Program-made: the position numbers and the translations under genes
Source: Ciceribacter thiooxidans
GTDB lineage: Bacteria > Pseudomonadota > Alphaproteobacteria > Rhizobiales > Rhizobiaceae
Length of the DNA stretch: 64,000 nucleotides
Assembly: GCF_014126615.1 (NCBI RefSeq)
Contig: NZ_CP059897.1
Coordinates: forward strand, 806,001-870,000
Reading direction: 5' to 3'
Shown: piece by piece, positions 42,675 to 51,993 of the stretch
Layout of the letters: the number at the start of each line of letters is the position of its first letter
Position numbering within the stretch: position 1 is the first letter of the stretch
Notes under the pieces: model-generated
Told to the model about the DNA's origin: nothing
Databases searched by the model: none
Seen by the model: the letters and a program-made list of their open reading frames with translations, nothing else

Positions 42675-43748
42675 TCAGCGAATCCACTCGTTCCAGCGCT
42701 GCAGCATCATCGCAGCATTCTCGTTGATCCACTCAGCATCTGGAACAATGACGTAGTCCCGCACTTCCTCGCCATGGGGCATCGTTTGGCGAGCCTCGTC
42801 GGACATCAACGCAATCGCGTCACGGCTCGGCGGTGTACACGAGAGAATCTCGCACGCCTCGGCCTGCGCTTTCGGCGAGTTGAGCCAGAAGGCCATCAAT
42901 CTCAGCGCGTTCTCGCGGTTTGGCGCATTCTTGAGGAGCGCTATTCTATCTCCCACAAGGAAAGAGGCCTTGTAGGACCAGGCGATCGGAAGGCCTTCGT
43001 TTCGCATTGCCTTTGCTCGCGTTAACCAGATCTGTCCGAGCGCGTACTCACCATTGCGGAATCCTTGAACACTCTGATCACCTGTTTTCCACCAAAGGGA
43101 AACGGCCGGTCTGATTTGATCGAGCTTGGCAAGTGCGCGGTCGACGTCCAGAGGAAAGAGCTTGTCGCGCGTAACACCGTCGGCGAGAAGTGCGGCAGCC
43201 ATCACGCGCCAAGGATCGTCGAAATTGGGGAAAGCTCGCTCGCCCGGAAATTTCTTCGTGTCCCACATGTCTGCCCAAGTCGCGGGCACCGCTTCTCCAG
43301 GAAGATCCGTTCGGTAAGCCATCAGGGTTGCCGTCGACTGGAGAAGTACGCCGCCGGCGGAACATGCTTCGGCGCCGAGATCTTTCCGATCCGCGAACTG
43401 GCGGCAGAACTCCGTCAAATCTTCTGTGGCCTCACGATGTGTCTTCGATGCGGCCTGTATCTCGCCATCAAGGTACAGGTCCCAGGTAACGTTCCCGGTT
43501 TTCGCCATTGCGGCGGCCTTGGAACGCATTTCCGAATTGGTCGCGACTACCGTGACGACCTCGATTCCGGTTGCCTTTGTAAAGGGGGCAAACCAGGCTT
43601 CTTTCAATGCGCGGTCATAGGCACCGCCGGTGGAGGCGATAACGACCCGTTCGCCGGCAGAAACTGGTGAAGAAATCACGGCGAGGGACAAAATGCCAAC
43701 TGCGATGGGATTGAGTACCTTTGCAGCGCTTGGAAGGTGAGCGGTCAT
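42675..43748 (-). CDS. ABC transporter substrate-binding protein (polyamine/spermidine type)
   Basis: A 357-residue periplasmic binding protein of the PotD-like extracellular type-1 group. A signal peptide ends near SSPVSAGERV; the mature part begins VVIASTGGAYDRALKEAWFA, and DMWDTKKFPGERAFPNFDDP is typical. It is the last gene of a minus-strand ATPase-permease-permease-binding protein importer. The ligand is probably a polyamine, betaine or amino acid; the neighbouring aminotransferase suggests an amine. Confidence 0.88.
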   Translation of the reverse strand: MTAHLPSAAKVLNPIAVGILSLAVISSPVSAGERVVIASTGGAYDRALKEAWFAPFTKATGIEVVTVVATNSEMRSKAAAMAKTGNVTWDLYLDGEIQAASKTHREATEDLTEFCRQFADRKDLGAEACSAGGVLLQSTATLMAYRTDLPGEAVPATWADMWDTKKFPGERAFPNFDDPWRVMAAALLADGVTRDKLFPLDVDRALAKLDQIRPAVSLWWKTGDQSVQGFRNGEYALGQIWLTRAKAMRNEGLPIAWSYKASFLVGDRIALLKNAPNRENALRLMAFWLNSPKAQAEACEILSCTPPSRDAIALMSDEARQTMPHGEEVRDYVIVPDAEWINENAAMMLQRWNEWIR

Positions 43749-43781
43749 GAAGATGTTCCTTTCTCAATTTGGAGGTCGCGG

Positions 43782-44648
43782 TTACGCGCTCGGCTTTCGG
43801 ACATTCAGAACGTGGGCCGCGCCCATCAGTAAGAGGGATGTCGCAACGAGAATCGTCGATGCTGCGGCGATGATCGGAGTCAGGTTGAAATCGATGTCCT
43901 CGAACATTTTGCGCCCGATCGATTTTCCTCCCGTGTCAGATATGAAGAACGCCACGGTCGCCTCATCGAAGGAGGCGAGGAAGGCAAATACAGCTGCTGC
44001 CGCGACTCCTGGCGCGATGTTTGGCAGAATAACCAGGAAGAACGCCTGTAGCCTGTTCGCCCCGCAATTCAACGCTGCCAATTCGAGTGCTGGATCGAAC
44101 TTCTGGAGCGACGCAGTAACCGTGATGATCACGTAGGGAACAGCAAGCACTGTATGCGCGACAAGAAAGCCTAATAGACTTCCAGTGAGTTGTAGTGGCG
44201 AGAACGAGAGATAGAGCGCAACGCCGAGGATGATGTGAGGCACGATCATCGGCCCAAGCGCGAGGGTCTGCAGGAATGACCTGAACGGCAGATTTCCACG
44301 TACAATTGCAAGTGCTGCCATTGTACCAACGACCGTTGCTGTCGCAGTCGTCGCGAGGGCGATTTTCAGACTGAACCATGTTGCCGCCATCCAATCGGCG
44401 TCGCCGAAGTACGCGCCGTACCATTTGAGGGTCAGGCCTCGTGGCGGAAACTGGATGTAGTCCGTTTCGCTGATCGACATGGGGATGACGATCAACGTCG
44501 GCAGCAGCAGGAAAATGAGGATACAGCCAACAAGGGCGCCTGTGGCAATAGTGCCCAAAGCTCTCGAGTACGTGCGAAAGGCCGGGCTGGCAATGACTCT
44601 TCGGGGCAGCGGAAAGTGAGCCTTGTCGTGTGCTTGGTCAATGGACAC
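43782..44648 (-). CDS. ABC transporter permease (PotC type)
   Basis: A 288-residue inner-membrane permease with six helices. The EAA loop is seen as LELAALNCGANRLQAFFLVI, then LPNIAPGVAAAAVFAFLASF. It starts 11 bases inside the end of the other permease gene. Together they would form the heterodimeric channel of the importer. Length normal. Confidence 0.92.
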   Translation of the reverse strand: MSIDQAHDKAHFPLPRRVIASPAFRTYSRALGTIATGALVGCILIFLLLPTLIVIPMSISETDYIQFPPRGLTLKWYGAYFGDADWMAATWFSLKIALATTATATVVGTMAALAIVRGNLPFRSFLQTLALGPMIVPHIILGVALYLSFSPLQLTGSLLGFLVAHTVLAVPYVIITVTASLQKFDPALELAALNCGANRLQAFFLVILPNIAPGVAAAAVFAFLASFDEATVAFFISDTGGKSIGRKMFEDIDFNLTPIIAAASTILVATSLLLMGAAHVLNVRKPSA

Positions 44649-45537
44649 TGTTCAATCCCTTGCTGAATGATAGCGTCCGGCGGAACAGCAGGACGGAGAT
44701 GACGGTAACCGCGAGGAGAAGCGTCGAAAGTGCAGCTGCAAAGGGCCAATCGAGGAGCACAGTTGTCTGCTGGCCTATGAGCGTCGCCATCAGCATGGAA
44801 CTTGGGCCACCCACCAGCGCCGGAGTGATGTAAAATCCGAGCGCGAGGACGAAACACATCACAGAGCCGGCAAAGACGCCCGGCAGACTCAGTGGGACGG
44901 TAACCTCAAGAAAGGCCCTTGTCGGACCCGCCCCGAGATTGCGAGCTGCACGCAGGTAGTCGGGAGACATTCCGCGAAGTCCGGAATAGATCGGGAGGAT
45001 CATGAAGGGTAACAACACGTGGGTCATCGCGACCACGACGGCGCCCTGCGTGTAGATCAGCTTGAGCGGGTCGTCCACGATCCCCGATTTGACCAGCAAT
45101 CCATTGATCAGGCCATGGCGTTGGAGCAGAACGACCCAAGCATACGAGCGGATCAGGATGGAGGTCCACAGCGGGATGAAAACACAGGCGGCGGTCACCA
45201 TGGCCAAGCCCTTGCTGAGCTTCGCCATGAGGTAGGCAACGGGAAAGCCTAACGCGAGACACGCCATGGTTACGACGGCGGCGACCTCTACCGTGCTGAG
45301 GAGGACGCTCAGGTGTAGTGGCTCGGTAAAGATCCGCCGATAGTGGTTGAGGGTTCCGCCTGAAAAGCTCAGCGCTATTAGTCGCGCAACCGGGTACACG
45401 AACCCTGCTAGAAGAGCGAGCATGAGCGGCGTGGCGAGCCAAATTGATGTGGCCTGCGAATAGAAGCGGGCAGATGATGTCATTCGCCGAGCGGTCCGAT
45501 GCTTACGCCGCGCAGACGTTGGTGCAGAGCTCGTCAT
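44638..45537 (-). CDS. ABC transporter permease (PotB type)
   Basis: A 299-residue permease with six helices and EAA loop MSPDYLRAARNLGAGPTRAF, then LEVTVPLSLPGVFAGSVMCF. Start set at 45537, which has GGAGAGG eight bases upstream and would overlap the ancestral ATPase stop as ATGA. An in-frame ATG at 45483 lacks a ribosome site. As currently read the ATPase frame extends 34 bases into this gene because of a frameshift there. Confidence 0.9.
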   Translation of the reverse strand: MTSSAPTSARRKHRTARRMTSSARFYSQATSIWLATPLMLALLAGFVYPVARLIALSFSGGTLNHYRRIFTEPLHLSVLLSTVEVAAVVTMACLALGFPVAYLMAKLSKGLAMVTAACVFIPLWTSILIRSYAWVVLLQRHGLINGLLVKSGIVDDPLKLIYTQGAVVVAMTHVLLPFMILPIYSGLRGMSPDYLRAARNLGAGPTRAFLEVTVPLSLPGVFAGSVMCFVLALGFYITPALVGGPSSMLMATLIGQQTTVLLDWPFAAALSTLLLAVTVISVLLFRRTLSFSKGLNSVH

Positions 45538-46651
45538 GCCGCGCACCTCTCCGCCAGCGGGAAGACATGCACGGCCGTATCGTCGAGGATGACGTCCACC
45601 TCGTCCCCCCGTGGAATGAGGCGAAGCTGTCGGCGGCCATCTGTACCTGTAGCGTCGTCCCTGGCCGGTCGACCAGGCGAACGAGGTAAATATAAGTCGA
45701 GCCGACGAAGATTGCCGCCTCCACAATACCGGGCAGGGCGGTAGGCCCCCCTTGAGCGCGCTTTGAGAGACGCACGCGTTCTGGGCGGATCGCGAGGCGC
45801 ACCGGCGCGCCTGCCATGCATTCTTCAAGATGGCCACTCGACGTTTGACGCAGGGCGATGACGGTTCGCTCGGATAGACGGATGACTGCCTGCGCCTCCG
45901 TGCAGTTAAGGCAATCGCCGTCAACAAAATTCATCCGCCCAATAAAATCTGCGACGAACTGTGAGTTCGGATGCCGATAAAGATCGCTCGGTGAGCCGAG
46001 CTGCATCAAGCGACCATCGGACATGATAGCGACGCGATCTGACATAGTCAGTGCTTCGTCCTGATCATGCGTTACGTAGACGACTGTGGCTCCGAGGTGC
46101 TCTTGTATGCGCTTGATTTCGAACTGCATCGCCTCGCGCAGTTTCTTGTCGAGTGCGCCGAGCGGTTCGTCCATCAATAGTACGGGTGGCTCGAATGCTA
46201 GTGCGCGAGCAACAGCGACGCGCTGTTGTTGACCACCAGACAGCTGATTGGGGTAGCGGTCGGCGTAACTTGCGAGCTGCACAAGCTCGAGCATTTCTTC
46301 CACGCGTCGGCCGATGGCGGCGCTATCCATCCGGCGCCTCATTCGAAGCGGGAATGCGATGTTCTGCCTGATCGTCAGATGCGGAAAGAGAGCATACTTC
46401 TGAAATACCATCCCAATGTTTCGATGATTGGGTACGAGAGACGTCACATCACTGCCCCCAATGAGTATCCTGCCGGCGCTTGGAACTTCGAAGCCGGCGA
46501 TCATAGTCAAGGCCGTCGTCTTTCCCGAGCCCGACGGCCCCAGAAGCGAGACGAATTCGCCAGCAGAGATCTCGAGTGAAAGATCGCGAACAGCGGATAT
46601 CTCGCCATATCGCTTTTGAAGTCCTGCAAGAGTCAAACATTGGCCGATCAA
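45503..46651 (-). CDS. ABC transporter ATP-binding protein (PotA type), C-terminus frameshifted
   Basis: The ATPase domain is intact: Walker A LLGPSGSGKTTALTMIAGFE, Q-loop MVFQKYALFPHL, signature NQLSGGQQQRVAVARALAFE, Walker B VLLMDEPLGALDKKLREAMQ, switch VYVTHDQDEALTMSD. A TOBE-type domain follows. At a run of six C (45605-45610 on the plus strand) the frame slips: the family-like tail DEVDVILDDTAVHVFPLAER lies in the next frame and would stop at 45534, overlapping the permease ATG. As read, the last about 35 residues are foreign (382 residues). One missing G in the coding strand explains it. Confidence 0.85.
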   Translation of the reverse strand: MIGQCLTLAGLQKRYGEISAVRDLSLEISAGEFVSLLGPSGSGKTTALTMIAGFEVPSAGRILIGGSDVTSLVPNHRNIGMVFQKYALFPHLTIRQNIAFPLRMRRRMDSAAIGRRVEEMLELVQLASYADRYPNQLSGGQQQRVAVARALAFEPPVLLMDEPLGALDKKLREAMQFEIKRIQEHLGATVVYVTHDQDEALTMSDRVAIMSDGRLMQLGSPSDLYRHPNSQFVADFIGRMNFVDGDCLNCTEAQAVIRLSERTVIALRQTSSGHLEECMAGAPVRLAIRPERVRLSKRAQGGPTALPGIVEAAIFVGSTYIYLVRLVDRPGTTLQVQMAADSFASFHGGTRWTSSSTIRPCMSSRWRRGARHDELCTNVCAA

Positions 46652-46835
46652 TTCTGTATCCCTTTCAGCTGCTTCTGTTCCGCATCCGCGTATTGCGATC
46701 CGTATTGAATCGCAGAGAAATCCCTTCCTCGGACCGTGACGGGCCGCGGCGATGTACTTCCTATTGGGGCAGTGTCGTCACGTCGGCCGCTTCAGGTGGC
46801 CTGCATGACGGCGTGTGTGAAAGATGCTAGTGGTC

Positions 46836-46851
46836 TTTTGATGTGACAAAA
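46836..46851. promoter_or_regulatory. TTTTG-N6-CAAAA palindrome, site 1 (ABC/GntR divergent region)
   Basis: TTTTGATGTGACAAAA lies in the 274-base region between the divergent ABC operon and the GntR regulator gene. It shares the TTTTG-N6-CAAAA pattern with three other sites in the window. Confidence 0.5.
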
Positions 46852-46876
46852 ACTTCGCAATTCCTTCATAGTTGAA

Positions 46877-46892
46877 TTTTGTTGCATCAAAA
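46877..46892. promoter_or_regulatory. TTTTG-N6-CAAAA palindrome, site 2 (34 bases before gntR)
   Basis: TTTTGTTGCATCAAAA differs by one base from the perfect palindrome at 47656. Its position before the GntR gene suggests autoregulation and control of the divergent importer. Confidence 0.6.
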
Positions 46893-46925
46893 AAATGCAA
46901 TGTCAACCGATCTTGGGGATGAAGA

Positions 46926-47623
46926 ATGGCCGATCAAGCGAACGAAGCCGCAGATATCGAGAGAGTATCGGAAAGGCTGGGGGATGCTGCGTACCGGGAA
47001 TTGAAGGAGCGCATCGTGCGGGGCGTCTATCGGCCGGGCCACAAATTGACTGTGCGTGCTGTCGCCCAGGACCTTGATCTCAGCACAACGCCTGCGCGTG
47101 ACGCAATCAACCGATTGGCGAGCGAGGGTGCTCTCGTCTACTCGGGCCGAAGACCGTCGTCGTGCCGATTCTGGATGCGGCAGCGCTGCGAGAAATCACG
47201 CTTACTCGCCTGGCGCTTGAGGGGTTGGCGTCAGAGCAGGCGGCTCAATTCGGGACGCAAGACGCTATCGAAAAACTCAGGTCATTGCAGCTACTTATCA
47301 ACAATGCGCTCAACGAAGGGCACTACGCAGAAGCGTTATGGCACAACAAGGAATTTCACTTCACGATTTATCGTCTTTCAGGGCTTCCTCATCTCGTCAC
47401 AATGATTGAGAGTCTGTGGTTGAGGATTGGGCCATCCCTCCACAATCTCTACCCAGAGTTTGCCGAAGAAAAATACGGAGTTCGTAATCACGAGCTTGCT
47501 ATTGAGGCGCTGGGAGAGTGTGATGGGCCAAGTCTCCGTGCGGCCATGGAGAATGATATCCGCGACGGATATCGGCGCCTCAGGCGCGCCTCTGAAGAGA
47601 GGGCTGCCGCTTCCCTCAGATAA
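46926..47623 (+). pseudogene. GntR/FadR-family (FCD) regulator, frameshifted
   Basis: The first frame from ATG 46926 encodes a GntR winged helix: AAYRELKERIVRGVYRPGHK, then VAQDLDLSTTPARDAINRLA and EGALVYSG. It then loses family sequence. The FCD ligand domain continues in the next frame from about 47150: PILDAAALREITLTRLALEG, then HYAEALWHNKEFHFTIYRLS, ending 47623. One base is missing near 47147-47151 (GGGCC). Joined, it would be about 232 residues, normal for FCD regulators. If real, the HTH would be made without its sensor domain, probably disturbing control of the cluster. Confidence 0.88.
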
Positions 47624-47655
47624 GATTTTTGTTGCGTGGGCTTGACGAGGCATAA

Positions 47656-47671
47656 TTTTGTTGCAACAAAA
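47656..47671. promoter_or_regulatory. Perfect TTTTGTTGCAACAAAA palindrome, site 3 (before aminotransferase)
   Basis: A perfect 16-base palindrome 55 bases upstream of the aminotransferase start codon, between it and the GntR gene. Strongest member of the TTTTG-N6-CAAAA group; probable GntR operator. Confidence 0.7.
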
Positions 47672-47726
47672 ATGTGAAGCTCGTGCAAAGCGGGCGACCG
47701 ATTTCTCGTTCTAGGAAGCAGGGATT

Positions 47727-49085
47727 ATGCTCACGCAAGCGCCACGAGAACTGCGGGAGACGTCTGTCCGCAGTAATTCCTTCCGTCTGTTCAGCCGTGC
47801 CAAGTCGGTGTTCCCCGATGGAACCACGCGCGTAACAGTCGAGAGGGATCCATTCCCAGTCTACGTCCAAAGGGGAGAGGGAGCATATCTTGTCGACGTC
47901 GATGGGAACCGCTTCCTCGACCTCAACAACAACTTCACCACTCTCATTCATGGGCATGGTTATGCGCCGGTGTCCGAGGCGGTCGTCGGTTTGCTGAATT
48001 CGGGGACCTGCTTCGCCAACCCGACGGAACACGAAATTGCATTAGCGGAGCTGCTAACGAGCCGCATTCCTGCAATGGAACGCGTCCGTTTCGTCAATAG
48101 CGGAACGGAAGCTGTCATGTTTGCGATCAAGGCGGCGCGCGCGTTCACGGGCCGGCCTGGGGTCGCTCGGATCGAGGGAGCGTACCATGGCGCCTACGAC
48201 TGGGCGGAGGTCGGGCAGAGCGTTTCGCCCGGTAGAGGTGGGTGGGAGAGCCCTCCCCGCGCGAGGCCTGTTTATCGAGGTACGCCGCAGAGCGTCCTGG
48301 ATGATGTGCATCTTCTGCGATTTAACGACGTAGATGGGCTCGAACGGCTGTTGGCTGCACAGCACCAACATATCGCATGTGTGCTAATCGACCCGATGCC
48401 GAGCCGCGCCGGACTGATAGCTCCGAATCCCGGTTTTGTTGCCGCGCTGTCGGAGGTTGCATCCAGATATGGCATCCTGATCATCGCAGACGAAGTGCTC
48501 AATCTTCGACAGGGCTACGCTGGGGCTTCAGCTCGGTACGGGTTGAGGCCGGATCTGATCACTGCCGGCAAAATAATAGGTGGCGGCTTCCCGATCGGCG
48601 CCATCGGTGGAAGAGAGGAGGTGATGCGCGTCTTTGGGACTGAAGACGCGAAACCTTTGTTACCGCAGGGCGGGACATTTTCAGCCAATCCGCTTTCCAT
48701 GGCCGCCGGCCGCGTCGCTATGGAGGCTATGACGCCGGAAGCGTTCGACCGCCTCGAGAGAATGGGAGACAGAGTTCGCCTCGGTCTCAGAGAGACAATT
48801 GCGAGAAGGGGCGCCCCATTCTCCATAACAGGTGCCGCATCGCTCTTTCGTATACATCCGACACCGATCGCACCGACAGAATATCGGGACGCATATCTGG
48901 ACGTCGCGGGGATGGCGGTCATGCGACGAATGACCCACCAGTTCGCCCAATCAGGCATCTTGCTACCCTACGGTGCCGCTGCTTGCCTGTCGACGGCAAT
49001 GGGCGATGGCGACATCGAAAGCGTTCTCAGTGCATTTGAGGATTTTCTCTGTGCAGAAACTCAATCCGGAAAGGGATGTGCGTAA
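47727..49085 (+). CDS. Class III aminotransferase (glutamate-1-semialdehyde aminomutase-like)
   Basis: A 452-residue PLP enzyme. The PLP lysine is in DLITAGKIIGGGFPIGAIGG near residue 280; cofactor loops include FVNSGTEAVMFAIKAARAFT and LIIADEVLNLRQGYAGASAR. The fold is glutamate-1-semialdehyde aminomutase-like, but the catabolic setting (importer, TPP enzyme, SDR) points to an amine or amino-acid transaminase rather than heme synthesis. Its stop overlaps the next ATG (TAATG). Preceded by the perfect palindrome at 47656. Confidence 0.87.
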   Translation: MLTQAPRELRETSVRSNSFRLFSRAKSVFPDGTTRVTVERDPFPVYVQRGEGAYLVDVDGNRFLDLNNNFTTLIHGHGYAPVSEAVVGLLNSGTCFANPTEHEIALAELLTSRIPAMERVRFVNSGTEAVMFAIKAARAFTGRPGVARIEGAYHGAYDWAEVGQSVSPGRGGWESPPRARPVYRGTPQSVLDDVHLLRFNDVDGLERLLAAQHQHIACVLIDPMPSRAGLIAPNPGFVAALSEVASRYGILIIADEVLNLRQGYAGASARYGLRPDLITAGKIIGGGFPIGAIGGREEVMRVFGTEDAKPLLPQGGTFSANPLSMAAGRVAMEAMTPEAFDRLERMGDRVRLGLRETIARRGAPFSITGAASLFRIHPTPIAPTEYRDAYLDVAGMAVMRRMTHQFAQSGILLPYGAAACLSTAMGDGDIESVLSAFEDFLCAETQSGKGCA

Positions 49086-49865
49086 TGGCCCAGCAAACGT
49101 CAACCGAAACGGTCGCTCAGCGAATCGCGGCGACACTTCGACGCCATGATGTCGAAGTCATTTTCGCACAAAGCCTTCCGTCGGCAGTGATACTAGCTGC
49201 GGAAGCAAACGGTATTCGCCAGATCGCGTATCGTCAGGAAAATATGGGCGGCGCCATGGCCGACGGATACGCCCGCATGTCCGGCAAAGTCGGCGTCGTA
49301 GCGGCACAAAATGGCCCTGCAGCAACCTTGTTGGTACCCCCGCTTGCAGAAGCTCTCAAGGCCAGCATACCGATCATCGCCCTGGTGCAGGACGTCGAGC
49401 GCGATCAAACCGACAAGAACGCGTTTCAGGACTTCGATCAGATTTCCCTGTTCCAAGCGTGCACCAAATGGGTGCGTCGTGTGACAGTTGCCGAACGCAT
49501 CGACGATTACCTTGATGCTGCGTTCACGGCCGCAACGTCAGGGCGTGCAGGGCCGGTCGCCCTTCTCCTTCCGGCCGATCTCTTAAGAGCTCAGTTGAAA
49601 GCGCCGGCAGTCGTACGCTCAAGGAATCTCGGCCATTGGCCGCTAGATCGTACCCGTCCTTCCGAAGCTGATGTGGCAAACGTCGCCTCGCTGCTCGCAT
49701 CCGCAAACTCGCCAGTCGTGATTGCAGGCGGAGGTATTCATTGCGGTGGCGCGGCGCATGAGCTCGCGGCGCTTCAGCAGGAGGCATGTTTGCCGGTTTT
49801 CACTACCAACATGGGAAAGGGAGCCGTCGACGAACACCATCCGCTTTCCGCTGGCGTATTGGGGT

Positions 49866-49871
49866 CGCTTG
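49866..49871 (+). repeat. Target-site duplication, left copy
   Basis: CGCTTG immediately before the IS left end; identical to 51066-51071. Because the element ends are G and C, the true duplication may be the inner four bases GCTT. Confidence 0.8.
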
Positions 49872-51065
49872 GTAATCCTCCCGTGAATAAAGGGCTTTAA
49901 AAGTAGAATTTTCTCGGCAAGATGCTCGAGGAGATTTCGATGAAGAAGAGCCGATTTAGCGAAGCCCAGATCATGGCCGTGTTGCGCCAGGCGGAAGGTG
50001 GAATGCCGGTGCCTGACCTTTGCAGGGAGCATGGCATCAGCACCGCCAGTTTTTACAAATGGCGTGCGAAGTATGGCGGCATGGACGCCTCGATGATGAG
50101 CCAGATGAAGGCTCTTGAGGAAGAGAACCGACGATTGAAACGGATGTATGCGGACTTGAGCATGCAGGCCGATCTGCTGAAGGAGGCTCTCGGAAAAAAA
50201 TAACGCGGCCATCTCAGCGCCGGGAGCTGGCCGAGAAAGCAGTGGCGCAAGGCGGTGTGAGCATAGCGCTGGCATGCAGGACGTTTGGCGTCAGCGAGAC
50301 CTGTTATCGGTATAGCCCTCAGCGCAATGCCGACAACGAACGGATCGCCGATCTGTTGCTTGGGCTTGTGAAGGTGAAGAAGACGTGGGGTTTCGGCCTG
50401 TGCTACCTTCACCTGCGCAATGTCCAGGGACATCGCTGGAACCATAAGCGTGTCTACCGCATCTACCGGGAGCTTGAACTGAACCTCAGGATCAAGCCTC
50501 GTCGGCGGTTGAAGCGGGAGAAGCCGGATGAACTGGCGGTGCCGGATGCGCCGAATATGGTCTGGTCGATGGACTTCATGGCGGACCGCCTGGCAGACGG
50601 CCGCCAGTTCAGGCTCTTGAATGTGCTGGATGACTTCAACCGTGAAGGTCTGGGCATCGAGGTCGACTTCTCGCTACCCGCCGAACGGGTCGTGCGCAGT
50701 CTCAACCAGATCATCGAATGGCGGGGAAAGCCGCTGTCGATCAGGGTTGATAACGGCCCGGAATATGTCAGTTCGACGCTCATCGAATGGGCAGAAACAC
50801 AGGGAATCGCATTGAATTACATCCAGCCCGGCAAGCCGCAGCAGAACGCCTATGTCGAGCGCTACAATCGAACGGTCCGGCACGAATGGCTTGATCTGTA
50901 TATTTTTGACAGCATAACGGAGGTGCAAGAGATCGCCACAGAGTGGCTTTGGACATATAACCACGAACGGCCCAACATGGGCATTGGCGGCATCACACCC
51001 GCTCAGAAACTGAAAATGGCCGCGTGAATTCTACCGCTGAACCCCGTTAAAACGGGGAGGATTAC
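49872..51065 (+). mobile_element. IS3-family insertion sequence (IS407-like group)
   Basis: About 1194 bases bounded by imperfect inverted repeats starting GTAATCCTCCC at the left and, read from the other strand, GTAATCCTCCCC at the right. CGCTTG is repeated on both sides. It carries orfA and orfB with an A7 slippery run between them. The right end also has a CCCCGTT/AACGGGG hairpin (51042-51057). Both ends, both frames and the duplication are intact, which suggests a recent and potentially active copy. Confidence 0.93.
49940..51027 (+). CDS. IS3-family transposase OrfAB made by -1 frameshifting
   Basis: OrfA (49940-50203, 87 residues) has an HTH ([20 protein letters not shown]) and a leucine-zipper-like tail ([20 protein letters not shown]). 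AAAAAAA at 50194-50200 directly before the TAA stop is a classic slip site. Shifting -1 joins it to OrfB, which ends at 51027. OrfB has the DDE residues in [40 protein letters not shown] and [20 protein letters not shown]. The fused product would be the transposase; OrfA alone is usually a repressor. Confidence 0.92.
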
Positions 51066-51071
51066 CGCTTG
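51066..51071 (+). repeat. Target-site duplication, right copy
   Basis: CGCTTG directly after the IS right end, matching 49866-49871. Confidence 0.8.
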
Positions 51072-51993
51072 TCGGACCACGTTCACTCGGACGCCACTCC
51101 TCCGCCTTGCTTGAATGTGCCGACCTGATCCTTCTGGTTGGTACGCGGACAAATCAAAACGGCACTGACAACTGGAGCCAGATCCCCGCTGGGGCGACCG
51201 TCGTGCACATTGATGTCGATCCGGGAGAGATCGGGCGCAATTATGAATCCGTTCGCCTCGTTGGCGACGCTCGGGAAACGCTGGCGGCATTGCGAGCCGC
51301 CCTTACTAATGTGGCCCTCACAAAAAGGCATGCGGCACGTCCACGTCTGCAGGAGTGTATAGCGTCATACTGGCAGCGTTTCGACCTTGACCGCCACCAT
51401 CTCGTGACATCTCGCGACCGTCCCGTACGCCCCGAGCGCCTCATGTCCGAGCTTCAAGCCCTCCTGACCGATGATGTGGTCGTCGTCGCCGATGCGAGCT
51501 ATTCGTCAATGTGGGTCTTGGGCCAGTTGAGAGCAACTGCCGTTGGCGCACGCTTCATAGCTCCGCGCGGGCTTGCCGGTCTTGGTTGGGGCGTACCCCT
51601 CGCAATAGGCGCCAAGACGGCCCGTCCGGAGAAAGCCGTTGTTGCGATTGTCGGCGATGGCGGCTTCGCCCACAGTTGGGCCGAACTCGAGACGATGATG
51701 CGCATGAATGTGCCCATTACTATTATTGTTCTCAACAACGGTATTCTTGGCTTCCAACGGGATGCGGAAACCGTAAAGTTCGGGAAATACACATCCGCAT
51801 GCCTATTTGCGGAAGTCGACCATGTGAAACTCGCGGAAGCATGTGGATGTCCGGCCGTTCGAGTGCAGGATCCAAGTGAGATCGCTGAGCACCTGCAGCG
51901 AGGGATCCAACGAGGACCACTGCTTATCGAGGTGATTACGGATCCGGAGGCGCATCCACCGCTCTCCCTGTTTGCTAGAATGGACGAAGCGGC

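Noticed and set aside
47727..49085. Reading the class III aminotransferase as the heme-biosynthesis enzyme HemL
   Set aside because: Alphaproteobacteria make aminolevulinate by HemA from glycine and succinyl-CoA, and the neighbours are catabolic, so a HemL role is unlikely.
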